64,000 bases of DNA from Leifsonia sp. 466MF (GCF_900100265.1 NZ_LT629696.1:2852001-2916000); one strand, 5' to 3'. Shown: positions 15,673 through 22,496, counted from the first letter of the stretch. Program-made: numbers and translations. Notes: generated by a model from the sequence alone, not told the origin.

Positions 15673-16891
15673 TGGTCGGGGCCTCCTGCTCGGTGTTGGT
15701 GGTCTTGGTCGGCCGGCGGGCCTCCAGCTCGGCGCGCTGCGCGTCGGTCAGCGGCGCCATCTGCTCGATGGCGCGGACCTCGTCCACGGTCGCCCAGCCG
15801 CGCTGAGGGTCGAGCGACAGGCCGTGCGCCTCGTAGCGCGTCTTGGTGTCGGTGCGCAGCAGGGCGTCCACGTTGAACTTGGCGCGCTGGCGGCCCGGTA
15901 GCAGCTCGCTGAGGGCGTCCTCGATTTCGCGCAGCGGCTTCATCAGCCCGAATCGGACGTAGCCGATCCACTCTTGCTCCACGTTCGCGTAGGTCTGGGA
16001 GTTGCCCTCGACGGCCACCAGCATGATGGAGGCCGGCGCACCGATCAGGCGGGCCATCTGGATGGTGGTGTACTGCTGCGTTTCCAGGAACTGGATGTCT
16101 GAGGGCTTCAGCAGCAGCGGGGTGTAGTTCAAGCCCTTGCCGAGCACGCGCAGCCGTTCGGTGATGTTGCGCTCGGCGGCGTCGTCGCGCTCGGTGCCGT
16201 CCGGGTTGCGGCCGTACCAGACATTGCGGTACTTGTCGGCGTCGCCGGGCGCCAGCTCCTGGTCGGTGCTCAGGATGCCGTCCGGGAGGTTCGCGTCCGA
16301 CAGCCACAGCGCGCCGTAGTCGCGCGCGTCGAGCGCGCCGCGCACCTCGATCTGGGCGGCCTGGATGGGGCCGAGGCCGCGCGCCACGCCAGGGATGCGC
16401 AGCAGCTGGAGGTGGCGAACGTCGCGCGCCCCGAGCGGCTTGCCGCGCCACCAGTAGCGCTTAGTGGCGAGGCCGGCGGCGTCGTAGACGACTTCCACGG
16501 TGACCTCGGCGGGGTTGAGCACCGACAGGTTGATGACCTCGCCCAGCGGGCCGCGCGTGACGCGCCAGAACGCGTTGCCGTCCAGGTACAGCGAATTGAC
16601 GGTGTACTCCAGGAACGCGCTACGGGTCTCGTCCACGTCCGGCTTCAGGGCGAGAGCCGGCGTTTCCGGGAGCACCACCCCGTTGCGCTCCACGTCGATG
16701 GAGAGCTGGGAGACCGAGGTCGCGTGAATCTGGATGCCTCGATAAAGGGTCGAAAGGGTGAGGGCACGTTCCGCCGTCACCTCGGCCTCCCGGCGTGCCG
16801 GCATCAGTCGCGCCGGCATGGTGCCGGGGTTCTCGGCCGCCTCAGCGTTGAACGCGAACAGGCGGGCCACGCGGCTAAAGATGCTCGGCAT
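15665..16891 (-). CDS. Portal protein (HK97 family)
   Basis: A 408-aa protein that forms the dodecameric ring through which DNA is packaged and ejected. Features include an N-terminal basic segment (MPSIFSRVARLFAF), a beta-rich wing (VNSLYLDGNAFWRVTRG), the GLGPIQAA region typical of this family, and a long stem helix with the RLIGAPASIMLV segment. The C-terminal tail is helical and charged. It lies between the large terminase and the protease-capsid gene, the standard siphovirus order. A 103-bp spacer to the terminase holds no gene. Confidence 0.92.
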   Translation of the reverse strand: MPSIFSRVARLFAFNAEAAENPGTMPARLMPARREAEVTAERALTLSTLYRGIQIHATSVSQLSIDVERNGVVLPETPALALKPDVDETRSAFLEYTVNSLYLDGNAFWRVTRGPLGEVINLSVLNPAEVTVEVVYDAAGLATKRYWWRGKPLGARDVRHLQLLRIPGVARGLGPIQAAQIEVRGALDARDYGALWLSDANLPDGILSTDQELAPGDADKYRNVWYGRNPDGTERDDAAERNITERLRVLGKGLNYTPLLLKPSDIQFLETQQYTTIQMARLIGAPASIMLVAVEGNSQTYANVEQEWIGYVRFGLMKPLREIEDALSELLPGRQRAKFNVDALLRTDTKTRYEAHGLSLDPQRGWATVDEVRAIEQMAPLTDAQRAELEARRPTKTTNTEQEAPTNA

Positions 16892-16994
16892 GACGACGAG
16901 ACTGGACGCCGGCGCCGGCCGGCTCCAACCTTGGCGACGGTTGGCGCCGGCCCGCGCCGGGTGGCGACGTTTCGTGCCGTTTCGTGACGGCCGG

Positions 16995-18455
16995 CTAGCC
17001 GAGCTGGAGCGACCGCACGGCGGGGAGGTGCAGCACCCCGTAGGCGCCGAGGTTGGCCGACTCCAGCGCGCTGATGGAGCCGACCGAGGCCCGCCGGCCG
17101 AACAGCCAGGTGCCGTCGCCGGCGAACCGCTTGGTGGCCAGCTCGGCGGCGGCCTCCAGCTTGTCGTGTGGCCTATAGCGCCACGTGGGGCCGGCGGGGT
17201 TGGTGATGCCGGCCACCGTCGCCTGGGTCGCGGCGATAACCTCGCGCGTCCCCACAGGGATCAGCTCGAAGCCGGCCCGCTGCACCTCGTCGTGGAGGGC
17301 CGCTGAGGGGCCGTTCGGGTCGATGATGAACCCCGCGTCCGGGTACTTGGCGCGCAGCTCGCGCAGCTTGGCCAGGGCACCATAGGTGGACTCCATCCAA
17401 CCGCCCTTCACCACGGCCGACAGGGTGCCGGCGCCGTGCACCTGGGTGGCGGTGATGGTGGTGTCTACGCCGTCCACGCCGACCGCTGCGGCGAAGCAGA
17501 CGCGGCCAGGGGCCGGCGGCGTCGGATCGTTCCACGCGGCATCCCTCCAGGCGCCCACCGGGATGACGCGCTCGGTGGCGCCGGTGCGGCGGTTGCCGAA
17601 CGCGCGCGCAAACTCCCCCGGCGAGTCCGCGAACTCGGCGCGGAACGCCTCCAGCCCTTCCCGCGTGAACAGGTGGCCGGCGCCGGGGTGGCGGGCGTAG
17701 ATGCGGTCCAGGTCGAACGGGTCGTCATCGTCCCCGATGCCCCAGTCGAAGCCGGCCACGGTGGGGTCGGGGGTGCCGCTGCGGAACTCGTCCAGCATGC
17801 CGTTGAGCGCCGTGGACTCGACGGTGCCCTCGGTGCTGAAGATCCAGGTTTGCGGGCGCTGGCCGGTGACCATCTCGCGAGTCAGCTTGGTGGCCGAGAA
17901 CGACTGTCGGAGGATGGCGTACTGCGCGGCGGTCCAGTACCAGAACTCGTCCAGGCTCACCTTGTCGGCTTGCTTGCCGTCCAGGGCGCCCTCCACCGGG
18001 GCGAACGGCCGGAACTTGGAGCCGTTGACGAACGGCAGCGCGGCCGAGCCGTTGGAGCGTCGAGCCTTGGGGGCGAGGCCGCGCAACGCCGAGGACTCCC
18101 ACAGCTCCACCATCTCCAGGAACTTCTCGGTGGCATGCTGGCCGCTCTGCGCCGTGTACCAGGTGCGCCGGTTGCGGCCCATGAGGGCGTTCTGGATAGA
18201 GGCGGCGAGGTCCAGGGTCGTCTTGCCGGCCTGGCGCGGAACGGTCACCAGCACGGTCGAGTAGACGAACAGGCCGAACGAATCCACCTCCAGCGCCACG
18301 TCCGCCACGTATCGCTGCCAGGGCAGCAGCGGCTGCCCCATCTCGGCCGCGATGGCGGCGACCTTGGGGCCGTGCGTGCGCCGGCTATAGTCCCTCGGCG
18401 TGACCTTCCGGGGCGGGGTCAGCGTCAAGGGTGGCGGGAGCTGCAAGAGCGTCAA
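16995..18455 (-). CDS. Terminase large subunit
   Basis: A 486-aa DNA-packaging motor. The N-terminal ATPase has a Walker A-like PRQAGKTT (73-80) and Walker B VSLDE (Asp169-Glu170). The C-terminal part is an RNase H-like nuclease with conserved acids (FDWGIGDDDDP; AVGVDGVDTT; FIIDPNG). TTG 18455 is preferred because the conserved N-terminus (KVTPRDYSRRTHGPK) lies upstream of the first ATG and a GAGG element precedes it. That gives a 71-nt overlap with the small-subunit gene. A downstream TTG at residue 10 is an alternative start. Confidence 0.93.
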   Translation of the reverse strand: MTLLQLPPPLTLTPPRKVTPRDYSRRTHGPKVAAIAAEMGQPLLPWQRYVADVALEVDSFGLFVYSTVLVTVPRQAGKTTLDLAASIQNALMGRNRRTWYTAQSGQHATEKFLEMVELWESSALRGLAPKARRSNGSAALPFVNGSKFRPFAPVEGALDGKQADKVSLDEFWYWTAAQYAILRQSFSATKLTREMVTGQRPQTWIFSTEGTVESTALNGMLDEFRSGTPDPTVAGFDWGIGDDDDPFDLDRIYARHPGAGHLFTREGLEAFRAEFADSPGEFARAFGNRRTGATERVIPVGAWRDAAWNDPTPPAPGRVCFAAAVGVDGVDTTITATQVHGAGTLSAVVKGGWMESTYGALAKLRELRAKYPDAGFIIDPNGPSAALHDEVQRAGFELIPVGTREVIAATQATVAGITNPAGPTWRYRPHDKLEAAAELATKRFAGDGTWLFGRRASVGSISALESANLGAYGVLHLPAVRSLQLG

Positions 18456-18786
18456 GGAGTCGCCTCGTTTCGGGGGTCAGGTGGGTGTCGTCGGTGGGGC
18501 CGGCGGCGTCGATGGCCGGCGCCAGGTGCTGCATCATCTCGAACAGCTGGCCGGCCTCGTTGGCGACGGCGCGGCCCTTGGCGTTGCCCTTGTCGATGCT
18601 CACGGCCAGGGCGATGGCCAGCTGCTTGATGGTGCGCTTGGGGCCTCGGAGCTCGCCGGCGTCGGCCTCGATTTCTTCAATCGCGGCGCGCGTTTCGGTC
18701 TCGGTCGGTCCCTGGCCGTAATGGCCGGGATTCGCCGCGTTTTGCCCTGGAATTTCGAGTCCTGGCAGGGCCATCGTGTCGGTCAT
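18385..18786 (-). CDS. Terminase small subunit (probable)
   Basis: A 133-aa, mostly helical protein immediately upstream of and overlapping the large terminase gene. It contains GPKRTIKQLAIALAVSIDKG and GQLFEMMQHLAPAIDAAG, a pattern shared by small actinophage TerS proteins that recognise the packaging site and control cleavage. A DNA-binding HTH is not obvious by eye. ATG 18786 was chosen; an ATG four codons later is possible. Assignment rests on position, size and local similarity. Confidence 0.7.
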   Translation of the reverse strand: MTDTMALPGLEIPGQNAANPGHYGQGPTETETRAAIEEIEADAGELRGPKRTIKQLAIALAVSIDKGNAKGRAVANEAGQLFEMMQHLAPAIDAAGPTDDTHLTPETRRLLDALAAPATLDADPAPEGHAEGL

Positions 18787-18889
18787 CGGCGCCGGCCTCA
18801 GCTTTCTTTTTTCTGTGGTGGATTGGGGAGATGGGGGCGGTGGTCGCGGGGTGTCCAGTGCCGCGCGAGCCAGAAAAACGGACGCGCGT

Positions 18890-19591
18890 TCACCAGTCAG
18901 GCTCCCCATCCGAGGGCGTGGCCGGCGCAGCGATCGAACCGGCCAGGGCAGGGGCCGGCGAGGGGTCTACGTGCGTCGAGTACCAGCGGCGAACGTGCAG
19001 CATCATCTCTTCCGGGCGCTCAGCTCGCACGCGCTGCTCCACCACCTCGCGACCGGGGTCGATGGTGACCACCTGCCAGCCCAGGCCCCGGTACTCGGCC
19101 AGCTCGGTCTCGGTCGGGATGGCATGGACCAGCCAGACGGTGACGCGCTCCTTCAGCCGGGTGGCTGTGTGAATGGCGGCCTTCCTGGCGCGGACAGCGA
19201 TGTGCCGCACGTGCTGCGGGTAGGTGTGACTCTGGGCCGGCTCGTAGGGCATCAGGGCACGTGCGATGCGGTCCATGTCCAGCGTCACGTCACCGGGCTT
19301 GCAGTGCTCGGCCACGTAGGTGGACTTGCCGGCGGCCGGCGGCCCGATGACGACGACGACCGAGGCGCCGTAGCCGGCCCGCACGCGGTTCTGGCGCTTG
19401 GAGTTGCAGGGCCGGCACGCCGGCCGGTAGTTCTCCAGCTCGTCGGGGCCTCCATGGCTGAACGGCACTACGTGGTCCTTGGTCGTCGCCACGCCGGTGC
19501 ATCCTGGCAGCTTCAGCCAGCACCTGCGGCCATAGGTCTCCAGCACCAGCTCGGTCATGCGCTGGGATGCCCTGCCCCCTCGGTTAGCCAT
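18890..19591 (-). CDS. HNH endonuclease fused to a P-loop kinase domain
   Basis: A 233-aa protein with two clear modules. Residues of about 10-68 form an HNH nuclease: zinc Cys24/Cys31, catalytic D39-H40 (TKDHVVPFSHGG), then ENYRPACRPCNSKRQ with Cys59/Cys62 and Asn63. Residues of about 77-215 form a P-loop NTPase with Walker A GPPAAGKS (83-90), TLDMDRIA, and an HTATRLKERVTVWLVH strand, as in predicted AAA_33/polynucleotide-kinase-like proteins. HNH proteins next to terminases are often needed for cos cleavage and packaging. A fused kinase is uncommon and might process DNA ends. The start overlaps the upstream stop by 8 nt. Confidence 0.82.
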   Translation of the reverse strand: MANRGGRASQRMTELVLETYGRRCWLKLPGCTGVATTKDHVVPFSHGGPDELENYRPACRPCNSKRQNRVRAGYGASVVVVIGPPAAGKSTYVAEHCKPGDVTLDMDRIARALMPYEPAQSHTYPQHVRHIAVRARKAAIHTATRLKERVTVWLVHAIPTETELAEYRGLGWQVVTIDPGREVVEQRVRAERPEEMMLHVRRWYSTHVDPSPAPALAGSIAAPATPSDGEPDW

Positions 19592-19832
19592 GGTCGCGTC
19601 CCCAGCGCTTGTGTGCGGCTTGGCGACTGATGCCGGCGGCGGCGCCGATGTGCGACCAGCTGCGGCCGGTGGCGAGCTGGCCATCCACCCCGGCCTGGAT
19701 AGCCTCGTCAACGGCGTCGCGCAGCTTCAGCAGCGCCACCAGCTCAGGCTCGTCCCCCTCGGCCACGCGCCGGCCGGCCGAGCGGATCATGCGGCCAACG
19801 GCGGCGAGGAAGGGCAGCGTTTCGACGCTCAC
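19584..19832 (-). CDS. Small HTH phage protein (82 aa)
   Basis: An 82-residue protein starting at GTG 19832, overlapping the upstream stop (GTGA). A helical N-terminal region (LLKLRDAVDEAIQAGVDG) is followed by a C-terminal helix-turn-helix of the kind found in many small actinobacterial regulators (SWSHIGAAAGISRQAAHKRW, about 58-77). It could regulate late genes or assist packaging or replication. Function unknown. It ends 8 nt inside the HNH-kinase gene. Confidence 0.7.
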   Translation of the reverse strand: MSVETLPFLAAVGRMIRSAGRRVAEGDEPELVALLKLRDAVDEAIQAGVDGQLATGRSWSHIGAAAGISRQAAHKRWGRDHG

Positions 19833-20128
19833 CGGCTGTCATCCATCGGTTGACGGCCGCCAGCGAACACTCCAGGGGCCGGCGTAGCGGTCGTCCTGGC
19901 GTCGCTCCGCGTCGCTGGAGCGCCGCCAGCTGCGCCACCACCGAGGCGTGCGCCGGCGTAGTAGGCGTGGATATCGGCCCAGGCGTAGCGAACGTCCCGG
20001 CCGAGCTTCACCCACCGAGGACCCTCGCCCCGCTGGCGCATCTCGCGCAGCTTGCGCTCGCCCTTCTCACCAAGCTGGAGCCATTCCACGAGGTCGGCCG
20101 GCGTCGCCCAGACACGCCGCTCAGCCAT
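19829..20128 (-). CDS. Excisionase/MerR-like DNA-binding protein
   Basis: A 99-aa protein. Its first ~60 residues form a winged-helix 'HTH_17/AlpA' domain: WATPADLVEWLQLGEKGERK for the helices, then GPRWVKLGRDVRYAWADIHA with the basic wing. This family includes recombination directionality factors (Xis), so it is one of two Xis candidates in the prophage (the other starts at 21985). The C-terminal ~35 residues are Gly/Ala/Thr-rich and probably disordered. It overlaps both neighbours. Confidence 0.7.
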   Translation of the reverse strand: MAERRVWATPADLVEWLQLGEKGERKLREMRQRGEGPRWVKLGRDVRYAWADIHAYYAGARLGGGAAGGAPATRSDARTTATPAPGVFAGGRQPMDDSR

Positions 20129-20468
20129 GCCGGCGCTCGTTCCAACGGCGCTGCATCTCGGCCGCGTCGGCCGGCGTCAGCGGCGAGTCGAACCGCAGCC
20201 GGCCCCCCGATACGCTGACGCCATGCCTCCAGTCGAAAACGTCCAGCTCGCGCTCGTCCTCGGCCTCGCTGTCGCCGTCCTGCTGCTCGCCCTTGGGCTG
20301 CTCGTCCAGTACGCCATCATCCGCGCCGCCGTCCTCTCGGCGCTGCGCCAGCAGCACGACGAGAACCGGCGTGCGCCGCTCGCGCAGCCACAGCACCAGG
20401 GCGACCACGCCTAGCACGGCAGCGATACCGAGCAACAGCACCGGGTCGGTGTCCAGGTCGGGCGTCAT
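20121..20468 (-). CDS. Single-pass membrane phage protein (115 aa)
   Basis: A 115-aa protein with one membrane helix at about 10-28 (VLLLGIAAVLGVVALVLWL), a basic RERR stop, an acidic disordered middle (EDGGADDGVLDEQ; DSEAEDERELD) and a conserved-looking C-terminal tail (FDSPLTPADAAEMQRRW). ATG 20468 overlaps the upstream TGA (ATGA), and its end overlaps the next start by 8 nt. An antisense frame (20222-20414) also encodes a hydrophobic peptide, but it lacks a ribosome site. Function unknown; superinfection exclusion is one possibility for an early membrane protein. Confidence 0.65.
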   Translation of the reverse strand: MTPDLDTDPVLLLGIAAVLGVVALVLWLRERRTPVLVVLLAQRREDGGADDGVLDEQPKGEQQDGDSEAEDERELDVFDWRHGVSVSGGRLRFDSPLTPADAAEMQRRWNERRHG

Positions 20469-20776
20469 GCGCCGGCCTCCCCGGTCTCAACGGCACGCAA
20501 CTGCCGGCGCCGGCTGCGGTCGCCGTACACCACGGCCATGTCGGCGGCGTCGTAGTACGCCAGCATGCGCTCGGCCGACTCCAGCCACAGCTGCACCAGC
20601 TCGCCGGCGTCGGCGCGGCGGTCGGCCACCATGCCGGCGACCACGCGCAGCGTCCTGGCGTCCTGCTGGCGCTGCTCATGGTCCAGCACGGTGAACGCTC
20701 GGGCCGCTGCGTCGTCAAACCGGGCCGCCATGGCCTGGAGGCCGTCCACGGCGCTGTTCGCATCTCTGCGCGTCAC
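20465..20776 (-). CDS. Hypothetical helical phage protein (103 aa)
   Basis: A 103-residue, Ala/Arg/Asp-rich all-helical protein (GLQAMAARFDDAAARAFTVL; LVQLWLESAERMLAYYDAAD). GTG 20776 overlaps the TGA of the preceding mini-gene (GTGA), and its stop overlaps the next ATG (ATGA), which fixes the reading frame. No motif or family is recognised. It belongs to the early part of the leftward operon, near the replication-type gene. Confidence 0.65.
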   Translation of the reverse strand: MTRRDANSAVDGLQAMAARFDDAAARAFTVLDHEQRQQDARTLRVVAGMVADRRADAGELVQLWLESAERMLAYYDAADMAVVYGDRSRRRQLRAVETGEAGA

Positions 20777-20922
20777 AGGGCCGCTCCCATCGGCATGTAG
20801 GCCGAGAGGATGATCCAGCCGAGCACCGGCCCAGCTGCGACCAGCGCGCCGGCGCCGGCCATCTTCATCCTGTCTCGGGCCGTAGTGGACTCGGGGTGTC
20901 GGTAGGTGACTCGCTTGCGCAT
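20773..20922 (-). CDS. 49-aa phage membrane mini-protein
   Basis: A 49-residue gene. ATG 20922 shares one base with the upstream TGA (TGATG), and the stop overlaps the next GTG (GTGA). A basic N-terminus (MRKRVTYRHPESTTARDR) precedes one membrane helix (about 21-42, AGAGALVAAGPVLGWIILSA). The double overlap makes it very likely translated. Function unknown. Confidence 0.65.
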   Translation of the reverse strand: MRKRVTYRHPESTTARDRMKMAGAGALVAAGPVLGWIILSAYMPMGAAL

Positions 20923-21773
20923 CAGTGGACCTCTCCTGTCTCGGTGTCGATGTGACCGGGGACGCTCGCCCCGCAGTCGATGCAGCGGCCGTCGCGGCCG
21001 ATGGTGTGGGGCATGGACCCGCGCCACCTGGGGCATGCGTTCGGGTCCTCATGCGGGCCGCGCTGAGCGTCGGCCGGCGAGCTGATAGGGCCGGCTGCGG
21101 CAGACGCGCCAGCGGGCCGGTGGGAGTCGGCGGAGCCGTCAATCTTCGGCGCTTGCGCCGGCTCAGCAGCCGCGCCAGCGGATGCGGCTAGCGCTGCGCC
21201 GGAGGCGTCCCCCTCGTGCGCACGCGCACGGTTACCTACGTAGGCCGGTTCAGGAGAGTCCTCACGCGGGTAGTTAATGGATGGTTCTAGGGATGGTTTG
21301 GGTGTCACCGGCGGCACCCCCCGGGTGTCGTCAGCGTCACCGGGTGACATGGGCGTCACCCCCTCCCCGGAGGCGTGATAGGCCGGCTCGCACGCCGGGT
21401 GCCGCATGACCGTCTGAGAGGTCTTAGGCAGCGGCTTGCCGCACCCCTGACAGATCAGGCGGTGCTGGCGCGTGTTGTCGCAGTGCGGCGGGCACTTCAG
21501 CGTGAAGTGATAGAGGTTCGGGCGGTCGGTGGGCGCGAACTCGACCGTTCCGCCAGCCTGGATATCGCGGTGAATCTCGCCCAGCGCTATCAGCTCGTTG
21601 AGCGTCCGCTGCACCTGACGCTCCGACACTCGCGCGTAGTGCGCCAGCGTCCCCACGGTTGGCCAGGCGCCGCCGTCGCCATCGTGATTGGCGATGCCGA
21701 CCAACACGGCTATGGCGGTCGAGTTGCGCGCCCTGGAGTGATGCATGGCGATGGCCATTGACTCGACGCTCAC
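20922..21773 (-). CDS. Winged-helix replication-initiator-like protein with zinc motifs
   Basis: A 283-aa protein. The N-terminal winged helix (about 12-75) resembles the HTH_36 domain of phage/plasmid replication proteins (WPTVGTLAHYARVSERQVQR, then LIALGEIHRDIQAGG). A four-Cys cluster follows (CPPHC at about 94-98, CQGCGK about 108-113). A long Ala/Pro/Asp-rich linker ends in a second zinc-ribbon-like pair (CPRW...CIDCGA). It probably binds the phage origin or loads host helicase, and no other replication gene is present. GTG 21773 overlaps the upstream stop (GTGA). Confidence 0.7.
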   Translation of the reverse strand: MSVESMAIAMHHSRARNSTAIAVLVGIANHDGDGGAWPTVGTLAHYARVSERQVQRTLNELIALGEIHRDIQAGGTVEFAPTDRPNLYHFTLKCPPHCDNTRQHRLICQGCGKPLPKTSQTVMRHPACEPAYHASGEGVTPMSPGDADDTRGVPPVTPKPSLEPSINYPREDSPEPAYVGNRARAHEGDASGAALAASAGAAAEPAQAPKIDGSADSHRPAGASAAAGPISSPADAQRGPHEDPNACPRWRGSMPHTIGRDGRCIDCGASVPGHIDTETGEVH

Positions 21774-21985
21774 CGAGCCGCCTCGGCAGGAAAGTCGAAC
21801 CGATCGAACACGTAGGCGCCCGTCGCGCCATCGAGCTGCGCCAGGGGCACAATGTCGCCGCGCTGGATGCGTCGCACAAGGGTGCTCCGATCAATGCCGA
21901 GCAGCGCACAGACGGTCACCGAGCCAATGAGCTGGCCGGGGAAGATGATGCGTGGAGCGTCGTCGTCCGGGGCGGTTTTCAACAT
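21770..21985 (-). CDS. First leftward early gene: Cro/Xis-like HTH protein (71 aa)
   Basis: A 71-residue protein with an AlpA/excisionase-like helix-turn-helix (SVTVCALLGIDRSTLVRRIQ, about 22-41), then a wing-like stretch (PLAQLDGATGAYVFDR). It is the first gene of the leftward operon, divergent from the repressor across a 100-bp control region. That is the usual place of Cro or an excisionase/cro dual factor in integration-dependent phages. ATG 21985 was chosen because upstream in-frame sequence would consume the operator region. Confidence 0.75.
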   Translation of the reverse strand: MLKTAPDDDAPRIIFPGQLIGSVTVCALLGIDRSTLVRRIQRGDIVPLAQLDGATGAYVFDRFDFPAEAAR

Positions 21986-22085
21986 GTGGACAAGCTTGTG
22001 CAAATCACAAGACTTGGGACGACACCCAATGCGGCATGTCGCAAATGTCTTTGCATGGGTGCGTGGCCGGTGCAATGCTTAGTGC
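21986..22085. promoter_or_regulatory. Divergent repressor/early promoter-operator region
   Basis: This 100-bp AT-richer gap separates the repressor from the leftward operon. It carries CTTGTG-5nt-CACAAG (21995-22000 with 22006-22011), GCAAA-4nt-TTTGC (22041-22045 with 22050-22054), ACAAGCTTGT (21990-21999), and TTGTCCACA on the minus strand (21985-21993). The repressor ATG (22086) has no clear ribosome site. These inverted repeats are the best candidates for repressor operators controlling both promoters. Confidence 0.6.
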
Positions 22086-22388
22086 ATGACGATGACCAAC
22101 CCGAGCACCGCCTACCTTGAATGGGACATGGCCGACCGCATCCGTAAGGCGATGCGCGTGCGAGACATTGGCAACCAGGAGCTGGCGGACGCTCTCTACG
22201 TGAGTCGCAACACCATCAGCAACTGGATCGGCGGGCGCACGACTCCCGACGGGCCGGCGCTGCTCGGGCTAGCGTCGGTTCTCGACGTTCCGATGGAGTG
22301 GCTTAAAACAGGAAAGGCCCCATCCGAGGATGGGGCCGGTGAGAGCCGCCCGTGGGAATCGAACCCACGACCTTCTCATTACGAGTGA
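22086..22388 (+). CDS. Immunity repressor whose 3' end is attR (integration-trimmed form)
   Basis: Prophage form of 100 aa. An XRE/CI-type HTH domain covers about 17-75 (ELADALYVSRNTISNWIGGR, then LLGLASVLDVPMEWL). Residues 87-99 (SRPWESNPRPSHY) are encoded antisense to the tRNA-Thr 3' half. After the core (ends 22382) comes one host-derived codon (Glu) and TGA 22386-22388. In circular phage DNA the core joins 5030, and the frame stays open for 29 codons (ending ELLAVSS) to TGA 5117-5119, giving 128 aa. So attP is inside the gene, and integration removes the tail. By analogy with BPs gp33, the long form may be unstable and the short one active. Confidence 0.9.
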   Translation: MTMTNPSTAYLEWDMADRIRKAMRVRDIGNQELADALYVSRNTISNWIGGRTTPDGPALLGLASVLDVPMEWLKTGKAPSEDGAGESRPWESNPRPSHYE

Positions 22389-22416
22389 GATGCTCTGCCG
22401 ACTGAGCTAGGGCGGC
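22344..22416 (-). tRNA. tRNA-Thr(CGU), 3' half supplied by the prophage (attR)
   Basis: A complete 73-nt cloverleaf: acceptor GCCGCCC/GGGCGGC, D-arm GCTC...GAGC, anticodon stem TCTCA/TGAGA with loop CTCGTAA (anticodon CGT), T-stem GTGGG/CCCAC, discriminator T at 22344. The 5' half and anticodon come from the host (right of 22382); the T-arm and 3' acceptor strand come from the phage. No CCA is encoded (next bases CTC), unlike the displaced host end at 4988-4990. The gene should remain functional. The 14-bp core is 22369-22382. Confidence 0.95.
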
Positions 22417-22496
22417 GTGGGCCGGACTTCCGTCCGACGCACAGGAAGATAGCTTACCCGATCATGCGGGGTGCTGCCGACCATGCCGGGACGGCG

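Larger units (their letters stand above)
4990..22382. mobile_element. Complete compact temperate siphovirus prophage (about 17.4 kb)
   Basis: Bounded by imperfect copies of a tRNA-Thr 3' half (4990-5029 and 22344-22382) that share an exact 14-bp core. It contains integrase, repressor, a replication-type HTH gene, both terminase subunits, portal, protease-capsid fusion, connectors, tail tube, tail chaperones with frameshift, tape measure, tail proteins, endolysin and holin-like genes. No gene is visibly broken. Size and protease-capsid fusion recall the 15-17 kb siphoviruses of Arthrobacter, Microbacterium and Rhodococcus; that comparison is from memory. All structural genes run leftward, and only repressor, integrase and one small HTH gene run rightward. 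Confidence 0.95.

Noticed and set aside
16892..16994. Possible gene or cos site in the 103-bp terminase-portal spacer
   Set aside because: No start/stop frame or repeat structure stands out; only GGCGCCGG-rich sequence.
20222..20414. Plus-strand hydrophobic 63-64 aa frame (starting MPPVENVQLALVL)
   Set aside because: It looks membrane-like and has acceptable codon use, but has no ribosome site and is antisense to a gene fixed by ATGA/8-nt overlaps at both ends; the Leu/Val content mirrors GAC/GAG codons of the other strand.
22344..22388. Repressor C-terminus (ESNPRPSHYE) as a false extension of a shorter ORF over a tRNA
   Set aside because: This peptide is a familiar artefact of frames crossing tRNA-Thr genes, but here the frame continues from a complete HTH domain with no earlier stop and also stays open across the reconstructed attP to the int start, so it is judged real.
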